Origin: UBA10161 sp964581105
Lineage (GTDB): Archaea; Micrarchaeota; Micrarchaeia; Anstonellales; Anstonellaceae
DNA length: 49,484 nucleotides
Direction: 5' to 3'
NCBI GenBank assembly: GCA_964581105.1
Contig: CAZOMB010000007.1
Span: forward strand, 1-49,484
A model generated the notes under the pieces. It did not search any database and was not told the origin of the DNA. It saw nothing but the letters and a program-made list of their open reading frames with translations. Shown here piece after piece: positions 42,137 to 49,484 of this stretch. Each line of letters starts with the position of its first letter. Position 1 is the first letter of the stretch. The position numbers and the translations under genes were made by a program.

Positions 42137-42580
42137 TTATCTTCTTCTTTTTCTCCTCTTTCTTTTCATTTTCACAGTTTTAACCTCTTTCCCATGGTGC
42201 GCCTGTTTTGACTCAGCTATATGCTGGAAATGCGGCACATCCTCAAGTGCTAGGCTAAAGAAAACATAAAGCATTGAGAAAAGAGAGCCAATTTCAAACA
42301 GGCTTGAAACCCCTCTTGCCAAATTTGCACTCATTCCCAAAGAAGTACCAAACAATTCAAGGCTAAACCCAATTGCAAACCCCAAAGCTGCAATGCCAAG
42401 CGCACAAGCATGCCTTACAGCCCTCCATTTTGCATAGAAAAACGGAACCCCTAAAAATGGCTTTGCCCTTGACCAGTAAAACCTGTAGTAAATAAACATA
42501 AGAACAGCCAAAACAGCCAGCACTGCCTTTACTAAAAGCAGCGGCTGTATCAGTTCCCCTGTTGCAAGCGCTTCATCCAT
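42137..42580 (-). CDS. Small membrane protein with a basic tail
   Basis: 147 residues with three membrane segments (LLLVKAVLAVLAVLMFIYYRFYW, ACALGIAALGFAIGFSLELF, SSLFEIGSLFSMLYVFFSLALE), a His-containing stretch (HFQHIAESKQAHHGKE) and a C-terminal run of Lys/Arg. The ATG follows AAGGGG. No family recognised; context is the CysS-containing minus-strand cluster. Confidence 0.72.
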   Translation of the reverse strand: MDEALATGELIQPLLLVKAVLAVLAVLMFIYYRFYWSRAKPFLGVPFFYAKWRAVRHACALGIAALGFAIGFSLELFGTSLGMSANLARGVSSLFEIGSLFSMLYVFFSLALEDVPHFQHIAESKQAHHGKEVKTVKMKRKRRKRRR

Positions 42581-42618
42581 GCAAACCCCTTCTCACTCAA
42601 ATAATTAATCCTTTGCTT

Positions 42619-43071
42619 TTATACCAGCTTAAACTGCCTGTCAAGCACAAGATGGGAAAAATAGCCAACAAACACTGCTGATGCTGCAAAAAGCCCGAAT
42701 AAGAATAAAGCAGCAGCAAAAGCAATTGCCAAAAACAATATGCTATGCATTATTCCCCTGTGCTTTGGCCTTAAAAACCAGTCTATTGCAGCAAAAGCCC
42801 CGAGCAGGCACAAAGCAAGCACAAAAAACCATTCAATCCCCATGTTTCCCAGCACTGCAGCATAGCCAGCAACCCCAATTATCAGCACAAAAACAATCCC
42901 ATAAGCCAATTTTGATGCTTTGCTCTTTCTCAAGTCAAGGTCAGGCAACAGTGCGCTTACCCCCGAAATACCTGCAAATAGCAGCATGCCAATTAAACTC
43001 TCATTAAAAGCAAAATAAGCAACTAAAAAGCCTAAGACAACACCAAAAGCGAGATGCAACTTCCAATTCAC
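42619..43071 (-). CDS. Membrane-bound metal-dependent hydrolase, YdjM/DUF457 type
   Basis: 150 residues. The family pattern is visible: an N-terminal His (KLHLAFGVVLG), LLPDLDLRKSKASK, the HRGIMHS motif before a membrane segment, and the closing FSHLVLDRQFKLV. Members are small integral membrane proteins with metal-binding His/Asp residues; the substrate is not established. About five membrane segments are predicted. The GTG start at 43071 has a GAGGTAGG SD. Catalytic-type residues all appear intact. Confidence 0.85.
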   Translation of the reverse strand: MNWKLHLAFGVVLGFLVAYFAFNESLIGMLLFAGISGVSALLPDLDLRKSKASKLAYGIVFVLIIGVAGYAAVLGNMGIEWFFVLALCLLGAFAAIDWFLRPKHRGIMHSILFLAIAFAAALFLFGLFAASAVFVGYFSHLVLDRQFKLV

Positions 43072-43080
43072 TTTCCTACC

Positions 43081-43641
43081 TCATAAACCATGCTTTAGCA
43101 GCTTTGACATGTGCTTTTCATACCTTCTGACATGGTGGGCCTCTTCTTTTTGCGACATTTTCTCAAGATTAGCTGACAGGCCCATTATCTCATAATAAGC
43201 CTCTCCAAAAGCAGCTTCAGCTTCAATTACCTCATCAGGAGTCCTGCAGTCAGTTATTTCGCAAAGAGCTGCCAAATACCTTAACTGCTCAAGTGCTCTT
43301 TCCCCTTGCTTTGTCATCCGTGCCCTTTGCCTTCTGCTTCCCCTAAACCTTTTCTTTACCCAAACAAGCCAAGAAACTATTTGCCCATATACTTTTGAGA
43401 AAAATGAATCCCTTTTCCTCATTTTCATGGCAGAAAACTTTGGGGCAGCCTCAATTTCAAGCTTAATATTTGTAGAGGCAACAGTCATCTCAGGCACAAT
43501 TAAAGCAGCCTCTTTTGCAGGGTCAATGAATTGCTCATCCTCAAGAAGCCCTTTAGGGAATTCCAGGCTTTTGGCTGGCTTTTGCCTTTGCTTTGGCTTT
43601 GGAGCTGGCTGCACTAGCTGCTGCTCTTGTATGGTTTCCAT
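43081..43641 (-). CDS. Protein of unknown function, Pro/Lys-rich N-terminus and helical C-terminus
   Basis: 186 residues. The N-terminal 35 residues are Gln/Pro/Lys-rich, the middle has a short amphipathic or membrane-associated stretch (FFSKVYGQIVSWLVWVKKRFRG) followed by a strongly basic patch, and the C-terminal 80 residues are helical (GERALEQLRYLAALCEITDC, AAFGEAYYEIMGLSANLEKM). A TTTAAATA box at 43673-43680 is shared with the divergent gene. It heads the minus-strand cluster running to 34584. No family recognised. Confidence 0.72.
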   Translation of the reverse strand: METIQEQQLVQPAPKPKQRQKPAKSLEFPKGLLEDEQFIDPAKEAALIVPEMTVASTNIKLEIEAAPKFSAMKMRKRDSFFSKVYGQIVSWLVWVKKRFRGSRRQRARMTKQGERALEQLRYLAALCEITDCRTPDEVIEAEAAFGEAYYEIMGLSANLEKMSQKEEAHHVRRYEKHMSKLLKHGL

Positions 43642-43672
43642 GCTGGTCGCATTTCACTATTCACAAAGAAGG

Positions 43673-43680
43673 TTTAAATA
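43673..43680. promoter_or_regulatory. Palindromic TATA box shared by divergent genes
   Basis: TTTAAATA is centred about 26 nt before the plus-strand ATG at 43702, predicting a leaderless mRNA, and about 35 nt before the minus-strand start at 43641. Because the box is nearly symmetrical, one site can serve both. Confidence 0.6.
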
Positions 43681-43701
43681 ACGTTCATAGCAAAAAGCAT
43701 T

Positions 43702-44148
43702 ATGGCAAAAAAGAATAAGGCTAAAGGCACAAACAAAAGAGCGAAAAAGCTTCACAGGGTGATAGCTACAAAAGTTCCTAAAAAAAGGCTAGTTGTGGAT
43801 CCTGATGAAGCTGCAAGCTATGTTGATTACAGGCTCTTATTTACTAATCCAGTGATGCACAGCTTCTTTGGAGGGCTCTCACAAGAATATGCAAAGTCTT
43901 CCAAGTCACAAAGAAGCGCAATAGCAAACGGTACCAAGCTTCTTGTAACTACATATGCATTCCTAGTCTACTATCTATACCCTAAAAAGCCTAAATTTAA
44001 GCAGATGATAAAGTCAAACAAAGAGCTTTCATCCAACTTTGCCAATGTTAAAGCCTGGCTGGACAAGAATGATGCCAAAAAGGCTGCAGACTATTTTGTT
44101 GCAACCATGCACACAAAAGTGGCAGCTGCTCTAATGAGAGAAAGGTGA
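43702..44148 (+). CDS. Basic protein of unknown function, first of the right-hand cluster
   Basis: 148 residues with a highly basic N-terminus (MAKKNKAKGTNKRAKKLHRV) and a helical remainder with several Tyr (LLVTTYAFLVYYLYPKKPKF). There is no signal peptide. The predicted mRNA is leaderless. It precedes the 703-residue gene by 4 nt, so they are co-transcribed. I recognise no family; nucleic-acid binding is possible from the charge but unsupported. Confidence 0.7.
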   Translation: MAKKNKAKGTNKRAKKLHRVIATKVPKKRLVVDPDEAASYVDYRLLFTNPVMHSFFGGLSQEYAKSSKSQRSAIANGTKLLVTTYAFLVYYLYPKKPKFKQMIKSNKELSSNFANVKAWLDKNDAKKAADYFVATMHTKVAAALMRER

Positions 44149-44152
44149 GATT

Positions 44153-46264
44153 ATGTTTCTCTTCCAAACTAATCAAAAGCCTTCCGAAGAGGAGATTACA
44201 GAATGGTATACAAGTATGTCCACTGTTTGGTCTTCTATAAGACAAGATCTATTGCAGCATAAGGGGAACCTTGTGAAACTTAATGACAAGAAGGCCAGTA
44301 CAGTTGACAAGTGCATCAAGGCAGTTGACGAGGTTCTCGTTGTACTGAAAAACAAGGAAAAGCATGAACACCTACCAAAAATCGAAAATGCGAGCAAACT
44401 TATTGGGGGTTACATTGCCTATTTCAAAGAGGCTTATCCTACTGGTTATGTTCCAAATCCAGACAGCCAGCTAGAAGAGCAGACAAGCCCGCTTCCAGAA
44501 GATGACGTGATAGTTGGCATCAACTGGACCAGCGCAGACCGGCCAACAACGACCCAGGACATCATGGATTATACCCCATATGGGGGAACAGCAAATCTTG
44601 GTATAAAATCCGCGCTCTATTTTATTGACGGGCGCATTATCCCTGGTGCAACCTATGCTGGTGCAACGCTTCTAAGTGGCTACTTAGATTATGTGATGAC
44701 TGCGGGTGCTGTAGTAAGCTATGGCGGTACTCTTGTAGTTGATGCGGGTATCAGGTCTTCTCTAAAGTCTTCCATCAAGTCTCTTACCCTCAAGGATTCT
44801 TGGCCGTGGCTTGGCAAGTTCTTTAGCAGGGAGGTCGGTGAGGAGGTTGTGGAAAAGCAGGTCATGAAAACAGGCACCAGACTGACATCCAGTGAAACCG
44901 GGCAATTTGTTGATAACTGGGTAAATAAATATGTCATCAAAGAAACAACAGAAAACCTAGTAGAAAAGGAGATAGGATCAACGTTTGGAGCTCCAACCAA
45001 TATCGCTAAAAAATTTCTAAACGCAAAACTTCCTCCAGAGGAAGCAGCCAAAAAATACTGTATGGCCTGGATTAAAAAGAACATCAGCAAAGATGGGCAG
45101 AAAATACTATTCAAAAAAGGCTTCTGGGATGATATTACAGAATACTGTTCAACGACTATTAAGAAGGGATGGGAAAAGGTCACTGAGCTTGAGGCAAAAC
45201 AAATCATGAAGGACTACACTGCAAAGAACCTTGTCTCTAATGGTAAGGAAATGCTCAACAAAGAATTGATTACAAATGAGCTGACTGAAAAAGCTGCCCT
45301 TGACAGATTTTCGGGTTTATTCACCAAAAAAGGAAAAGAATCATTGTTTCGTGAAGGTGCATTTGAATTTGAATCCTCCCCAGTTGTAAAATTAGGGGTG
45401 GGATTCAAGAAATGGTGGATGAATTGGGCCGATGACGTAATCAATTCGACAAAGGACATGGCAGAGCTTCAATCAGTCAGAGTCAAAGGCATTGGAACTA
45501 CTATAAATGATGGAATTGTGGATCGTGAAATTCGACGCTATGTAACGAAAGATATGGGGAGAATGGAGTCAGTGGGCAGGACAGGGTTGCCAGGAGGGGG
45601 CCTTTATCTTCTGGGAAAATTAATGAAAGGCATCTATTATTCTGTGGATTTTGCATTAGTAAAGCCAGTGCTTGGATATGGTAAGTTATATGCCAATATT
45701 GATATGGGTGCCTATATCACCTCAATGTATCTCAAAAAGAAGTTCACTCCAAATACAACAGAAATGATTGATTTGATAGTCAATCCACCAACTAAACTTT
45801 CCAATATAGAACTACCAAAGGACTTGAAAGAGGACGAGTTCTTCAAAGACATTCAGACACAGGTTGAAGAGGAAGAGCCAGGGGAAACACTAAAGTTTGA
45901 CGGATCAACAGAGCAGAGTTTAGATGAAGACCAATCAACAGAAAATGTCTCAGGACAAGAGCAGGAAGAAACAACAGGCACTCTAACTTGGTGGGATGCT
46001 GCCAAGACACAAGCAAAAGACAAGGGTGTAAAGAAAATAATGGGATTCATAGATCAGCTGCCAGAAAAGGACAGGCCAACAGTGCTCAACTGGCTGTCTC
46101 AAAAAGCAGGCGCAACAGAGGCAGCTAAAATAATTGGTTATATCAAGAACAATATGGACTTGTCAATCAAAGACTTGGCCAGCTTCAAAAAATACCTAAA
46201 AGAAAGGAAAAGCTTGCCAATAAGCAAATTAACATCCAAGAAAAGAAGAAAGCTAGTGACATAA
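44153..46264 (+). CDS. Large protein of unknown function, opens MFLFQ
   Basis: 703 residues, start supported by AGGTGAGATT just upstream. The N-terminal 110 residues are helical. A hydrophobic, Gly/Ala-rich stretch at about 160-205 (ATYAGATLLSGYLDYVMTAGAV) could be a membrane hairpin. The central 300 residues are rich in Lys/Glu/Thr with a Cys pair (AKKYCMAWIKKN, DITEYCSTTIKK). An acidic low-complexity linker (about 575-615) precedes a helical C-terminal region and a basic end. The opening MFLFQ resembles the next gene's MFIFQ. No signal peptide, no enzyme motif, no family recognised. Confidence 0.72.
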   Translation: MFLFQTNQKPSEEEITEWYTSMSTVWSSIRQDLLQHKGNLVKLNDKKASTVDKCIKAVDEVLVVLKNKEKHEHLPKIENASKLIGGYIAYFKEAYPTGYVPNPDSQLEEQTSPLPEDDVIVGINWTSADRPTTTQDIMDYTPYGGTANLGIKSALYFIDGRIIPGATYAGATLLSGYLDYVMTAGAVVSYGGTLVVDAGIRSSLKSSIKSLTLKDSWPWLGKFFSREVGEEVVEKQVMKTGTRLTSSETGQFVDNWVNKYVIKETTENLVEKEIGSTFGAPTNIAKKFLNAKLPPEEAAKKYCMAWIKKNISKDGQKILFKKGFWDDITEYCSTTIKKGWEKVTELEAKQIMKDYTAKNLVSNGKEMLNKELITNELTEKAALDRFSGLFTKKGKESLFREGAFEFESSPVVKLGVGFKKWWMNWADDVINSTKDMAELQSVRVKGIGTTINDGIVDREIRRYVTKDMGRMESVGRTGLPGGGLYLLGKLMKGIYYSVDFALVKPVLGYGKLYANIDMGAYITSMYLKKKFTPNTTEMIDLIVNPPTKLSNIELPKDLKEDEFFKDIQTQVEEEEPGETLKFDGSTEQSLDEDQSTENVSGQEQEETTGTLTWWDAAKTQAKDKGVKKIMGFIDQLPEKDRPTVLNWLSQKAGATEAAKIIGYIKNNMDLSIKDLASFKKYLKERKSLPISKLTSKKRRKLVT

Positions 46265-46308
46265 CTTCACCAAGCAATTATCAGGCGACACAGGCGTTCA
46301 CCAACACA

Positions 46309-46359
46309 CTTAAATACGGGAAGAGTCAGAAATAGACATAAAGACCAACCAGGAGGGAT
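46309..46359 (+). promoter_or_regulatory. Promoter and strong SD of the 702-residue gene
   Basis: CTTAAATAC at 46309-46317 predicts a start near 46340, and AGGAGGGAT at 46351-46359 lies a few nt before the ATG at 46363. The 98-nt gap holds nothing else I can identify. The gene may thus be transcribed separately from the one upstream. Confidence 0.6.
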
Positions 46360-46362
46360 AAT

Positions 46363-48471
46363 ATGTTCATTTTCCAAGTAACAAAGCAGAAAACAGACAA
46401 GCTTTCAGAGCAAATAGGCAGGTTTTCCTATGGTGAAAATTGGACAGATACCAAGAATGGCTACTTTGTCCAAACCAATGGAGAGTGGGCATCTCTTTTC
46501 AAGGGAAATCACCTTACTGGTCAAAAGGTCGCATACTACAAGAAAGGGACTGATAGAGATGCACAGGGCAACGAATGCACCCCTGAGCAGGTAAAACTGA
46601 TGCTTAATTGTCTCAAAGGATACAAAGCACCCAAGCCTATCACAATGTCTCAATCACCGATTTCACATTATCTTGATGATCTCGATCTATTAATTGGGAA
46701 GTACAAGAAGGAATACAAGAGCAAAGAAATTGATGGCTACCACATAAGGACAAATGGAGAATATATCACACTATATAAAGGAGGAGATAAAGATGAGAAC
46801 AAGATTGCTTGGTACAGTAAGGGCGCAGGTTATTCTGGTGTAAGCGGGAGCAAATTTGAATATGGGCATATAAGGATGATGCGCTACCTGCTTAAGTATG
46901 GCTCAAAAAAGCCAAAAAACAATCAGAAAAAATGGAAGAAAGACAAGGAGGAACAGGGGTTCATGAAGGAACCAGAGGGGCCCATAGTAGAGCCAAAGCC
47001 AAAGACCCCTTATGGAAAGTTCTACTGGTATATCCAGAACAACGAAGAGCTCAAGAAGCATTATGTTGGCATAAGCTCATATGAATTGGCAAAGCTCAAT
47101 GACTATATTGGGCCAGACGAATCAGACAATGCAACTTACCAAAAACGCCTCAAAGCCATAAATAAGAAGTTTGAAGAGGTTGAGAATAGCACTGAGGATG
47201 CAAAGGAAAGGGATGCAAGGCTTACCCAAGTATTCAAGGACCTGATGGAGCAATTGAAAAGTGAGAGGTACAAGGGCGGCAAAAGCACTTTTTATGTTTT
47301 AGATGCAGGTGAAAACCCGCCAGGCAAGCAGCTGACAGCAGAAGAAAGAGAAAGCCAGACAGCCAGCTTTCTTACAAAGACCGGGACATTCAAAAAAGAA
47401 GAGGATTTTGAGGCAAAACTGCCTGTTTATGACTGGAAGAAGATGAAAATAGAGAAGAAAGAGGAGAAAAAGGAAGAGAAAAAGGATGGGGAAGACGGAA
47501 TAAAGAAAGAGGTGAAGAAAGAAGAGAAGAAGGTAGAAAATGAAGTGGTAGAGGACAAAGTACAAACTGAAAAAGGCAAGGTTAAGTATACCAGGGAAGA
47601 GCTAACCAAACTTCGCAGCCAACTTACAGAATATGGCCAAGATTATCTACAAACCAAAGAGTGGCAGGATAATTGGTACATCCTAAATGGAGCAGTCACC
47701 GAATATCTTAACCGTATCGAGGACAATACGTATATTATTATTGCTACAAGGTCTGCACCAGGTCTTAAGAAACAAATAGACACCTTCTATGCTCTAATTG
47801 AAGGGGGAACAGCGCCATCTCCAAAAACAAAAACCACTGGAACGACTAAAGAGATAACCTTCAGCAAAACCAACAAAGAGCTAAAATCCTTTTACAATGA
47901 GGTCATAGTTCCATCGTTGATAGAGGGTCTAACAGATCAGAATCTAATAGATCTATACTCAAAATCGACTTATGGTCAGGTTATTGATTTCTGGAATAAC
48001 AGCTTTAGCTCAGATTTAAAAACAAATGATGAGGTTCTTGCAACCTACAACGGACTTGCAACTGATGAAACAACAAGAAAGAAAATAATGCTGATACTAG
48101 TTGCCAACACAAAGCTGTTTGGTGACGTTGGTGCAGCTCTAAGTACAGTAGAGAGCTTGAAGGCTGCTATGTCGAATGCACAGTCTAAGTACGAATCAAT
48201 GGTCCCTGGGACAGAGCAGAAGACTTATACTCCACCTTCGACAGACAACCAAACAAGCAACCAAGATATTACATCCACCACAAAGACTGTTGATGAGTGG
48301 CTAAAAGATAGCGATGTAAAGAGTGCTCTAAGTGATCTTGCTGATAGCCCAAGGAAAGTTGCCATCAATACAATCAAAGAATTTAATGAGGGCGAGAAGA
48401 TAACTAAACAAGACATGCTTGATGCAATAGATGCAATCAAGGAGGAAGAAAAAAGAAGGAGCGGCCAATAA
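46363..48471 (+). CDS. Large protein with a duplicated N-terminal domain and a charged linker
   Basis: 702 residues. The first 180 hold two copies of a 60-residue unit (about 28-90 and 122-183). Each reads (N/D)GYxxxTNGExxxL(F/Y)KG, then K(V/I)A(Y/W)Y-x-KG, then a helix ending LKxY. A helical segment follows (about 215-300). Residues about 355-415 form a Lys/Glu run that is probably a coiled coil or disordered linker. The rest is helical and polar, ending basic. There is no signal peptide or membrane segment. No family is recognised. The repeated unit looks like a small beta-rich binding module. Confidence 0.72.
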   Translation: MFIFQVTKQKTDKLSEQIGRFSYGENWTDTKNGYFVQTNGEWASLFKGNHLTGQKVAYYKKGTDRDAQGNECTPEQVKLMLNCLKGYKAPKPITMSQSPISHYLDDLDLLIGKYKKEYKSKEIDGYHIRTNGEYITLYKGGDKDENKIAWYSKGAGYSGVSGSKFEYGHIRMMRYLLKYGSKKPKNNQKKWKKDKEEQGFMKEPEGPIVEPKPKTPYGKFYWYIQNNEELKKHYVGISSYELAKLNDYIGPDESDNATYQKRLKAINKKFEEVENSTEDAKERDARLTQVFKDLMEQLKSERYKGGKSTFYVLDAGENPPGKQLTAEERESQTASFLTKTGTFKKEEDFEAKLPVYDWKKMKIEKKEEKKEEKKDGEDGIKKEVKKEEKKVENEVVEDKVQTEKGKVKYTREELTKLRSQLTEYGQDYLQTKEWQDNWYILNGAVTEYLNRIEDNTYIIIATRSAPGLKKQIDTFYALIEGGTAPSPKTKTTGTTKEITFSKTNKELKSFYNEVIVPSLIEGLTDQNLIDLYSKSTYGQVIDFWNNSFSSDLKTNDEVLATYNGLATDETTRKKIMLILVANTKLFGDVGAALSTVESLKAAMSNAQSKYESMVPGTEQKTYTPPSTDNQTSNQDITSTTKTVDEWLKDSDVKSALSDLADSPRKVAINTIKEFNEGEKITKQDMLDAIDAIKEEEKRRSGQ

Positions 48472-48507
48472 AAAAGAAGAGTATTGAGTCTAGCAGGGTG
48501 CTGAATC

Positions 48508-49484
48508 ATGCCACCACAATTCAATGTACCCACAAAACAGCTGTCAGATGATCCTTTAGTGCTTATCCAGTCAGCATCAGATGGAATTAGGAATATAGAT
48601 AAAAATGACTTTAAGAATCAGGTAGAAGAGAAGGTCATTGCCCCGCTAAAAAAAGCAGTTTCAATTCTCAAAGCTAGTAAGGATAAAGAAAAAAGGAGAT
48701 TAGCTCTTCAAATTTCATATCGAGCAAACTTCTTGCGGACTCAACTTGAAAGCGCAGATGAAACAAAAGAGCAGAACAAGATATTGTATGCTATAAGTTA
48801 TAGATTGAACCACTGGAAAGTTGAGCTTGGACAATTAGGTCAGCAGACAACTGACGAGAGCGGATTCTTTGTGGCAGATGAAAAGCTAGAGGATTTTGTC
48901 AATAATTATGCTGGTTTCCTGTTTAATAGCGGCAAAAATACAAAGAATTGGTATGGCTACTCTACTGGTGATACAAAGCCTGCTTGGTACTCTTCTATTG
49001 AAGCAGACCTTACTCATCTAGAGGCAATGTATGGAGATGACCTCTTGCAACTTAGCAAGGATTTGCAAAATAAAGCAATGGAGTTATACCCAAACCATAC
49101 CTATAGACATGTCCTTCTTTCACAACTTGGCAACTTGGATAACTTCAGGGCAGGGCTTGTCAAGCTTGCGTTGACTCAGCAGGCTATAGATGGGCTTTCT
49201 ATAAGCTTAAAGGCAAAGCAACTTGGCAGGAAAACCAGCTTCTCAGAACTTGAGCCATTTTTCTCATACTTTCTTACTGTAAAGGCAGAAGATAACAAAC
49301 GGGTGCTGTCAAAGAGGCAAATAAAGGTTCTTGCTGGTGAGATTTCAGGTGACTTCAACTCAATTGTCAGCAGAGTATTCAACTATTTAAACAGTTCTGG
49401 GCACGATGGACTTGTTTCTCTTGTTATAGATAGCAATTATGGTACAAATACAACTATATTAGACAACCTTTTGGAGGATCTAAA
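48508..49484 (+). CDS. Protein of unknown function, 3' end outside window
   Basis: An open frame of 325 codons runs from the ATG at 48508 to the window edge without a stop. GGGTG lies 6-10 nt before the ATG. The visible part is soluble and helical: a start MPPQFNVPTKQLSDDPLVLIQSA, a helix with VIAPLKKAVSILKASKDKEKR, an aromatic NWYGYSTGDTKPAWYSS loop and LYPNHTYRHVLLSQLGNLDNF. Codon use and composition match the two genes upstream, and the 36-nt gap suggests co-transcription with them. No family is recognised. Confidence 0.7.
   Translation, partial: MPPQFNVPTKQLSDDPLVLIQSASDGIRNIDKNDFKNQVEEKVIAPLKKAVSILKASKDKEKRRLALQISYRANFLRTQLESADETKEQNKILYAISYRLNHWKVELGQLGQQTTDESGFFVADEKLEDFVNNYAGFLFNSGKNTKNWYGYSTGDTKPAWYSSIEADLTHLEAMYGDDLLQLSKDLQNKAMELYPNHTYRHVLLSQLGNLDNFRAGLVKLALTQQAIDGLSISLKAKQLGRKTSFSELEPFFSYFLTVKAEDNKRVLSKRQIKVLAGEISGDFNSIVSRVFNYLNSSGHDGLVSLVIDSNYGTNTTILDNLLEDL

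Noticed and set aside
1..49484. CRISPR array or insertion sequence
   Set aside because: No regularly spaced direct repeats with unique spacers and no transposase or terminal inverted repeats were seen. The repeats present belong to Ig domains, TBP and the LA_2272-like protein.

Overview
The window is archaeal, probably from a DPANN-type lineage. It encodes TBP, RNA polymerase subunit Rpb4, the archaeal/eukaryotic ribosomal proteins L7Ae, S28e, L24e and L21e, a type II methionine aminopeptidase, a DUF655 protein, and a tRNA-Arg split by a bulge-helix-bulge (BHB) intron. Starts are often preceded by AGGTG-type Shine-Dalgarno (SD) sequences or, with no leader, by TTTAAATA/TTATAAA boxes about 26 nt upstream. 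The 23S rRNA gene stands alone, with no 16S, tRNA or 5S gene beside it, as in some DPANN genomes. I cannot name the phylum from the sequence alone.

Layout. 1-3.4 kb: two tandem surface proteins with Ig-like repeats, the first cut by the window edge. 3.4-5.0 kb (minus): the L7Ae-S28e-L24e-NDK cluster, with a k-turn-like element over the L7Ae ribosome-binding site. 5.0-5.85 kb: a small ribbon-helix-helix-like regulator diverging from an unknown gene. 5.88-10.41 kb: the 23S rRNA unit, with promoter, about 350-nt leader and flanking processing stem. It carries a roughly 245-nt unexplained insertion in helix 89 and a 726-nt group I intron at E. coli position 2593 that encodes an I-CreI-like homing endonuclease. 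10.4-28.8 kb (minus): one tightly coupled eight-gene operon. 28.9-34.6 kb: housekeeping genes (MAP, KsgA, tRNA-Arg, DUF655, Rpb4, L21e, TBP, acylphosphatase). 34.6-43.6 kb (minus): a repeat protein, DUF92, RtcA, two membrane-anchored exoproteins, CysS and small membrane proteins. 43.7-49.5 kb (plus): four consecutive genes of unknown function, the last running off the window.

The best candidate for an undescribed system is the 18.4-kb operon at 10447-28830. Six of its eight genes are paralogues with a shared polytopic membrane core: an N-terminal YMxG...(W/F)xKxE region, a central R-x(6)-R-x-x-GG...P block, and usually a C-terminal FIRxxxPxxGG(D/E) block. They differ mainly in what is added outside the membrane. 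One carries a roughly 700-residue extracellular loop with nine CxxCPxxC motifs, and another has a roughly 370-residue Cys-rich N-terminal region. The last two genes encode a 1446-residue Cys-rich lipoprotein and a 1300-residue protein with a signal peptide and one membrane segment. Stop and start codons abut or overlap at nearly every junction, so the products are probably made together as one envelope complex. I see no ATPase, pilin or known secretion component in it. A role in cell contact, adhesion or transport is inference.
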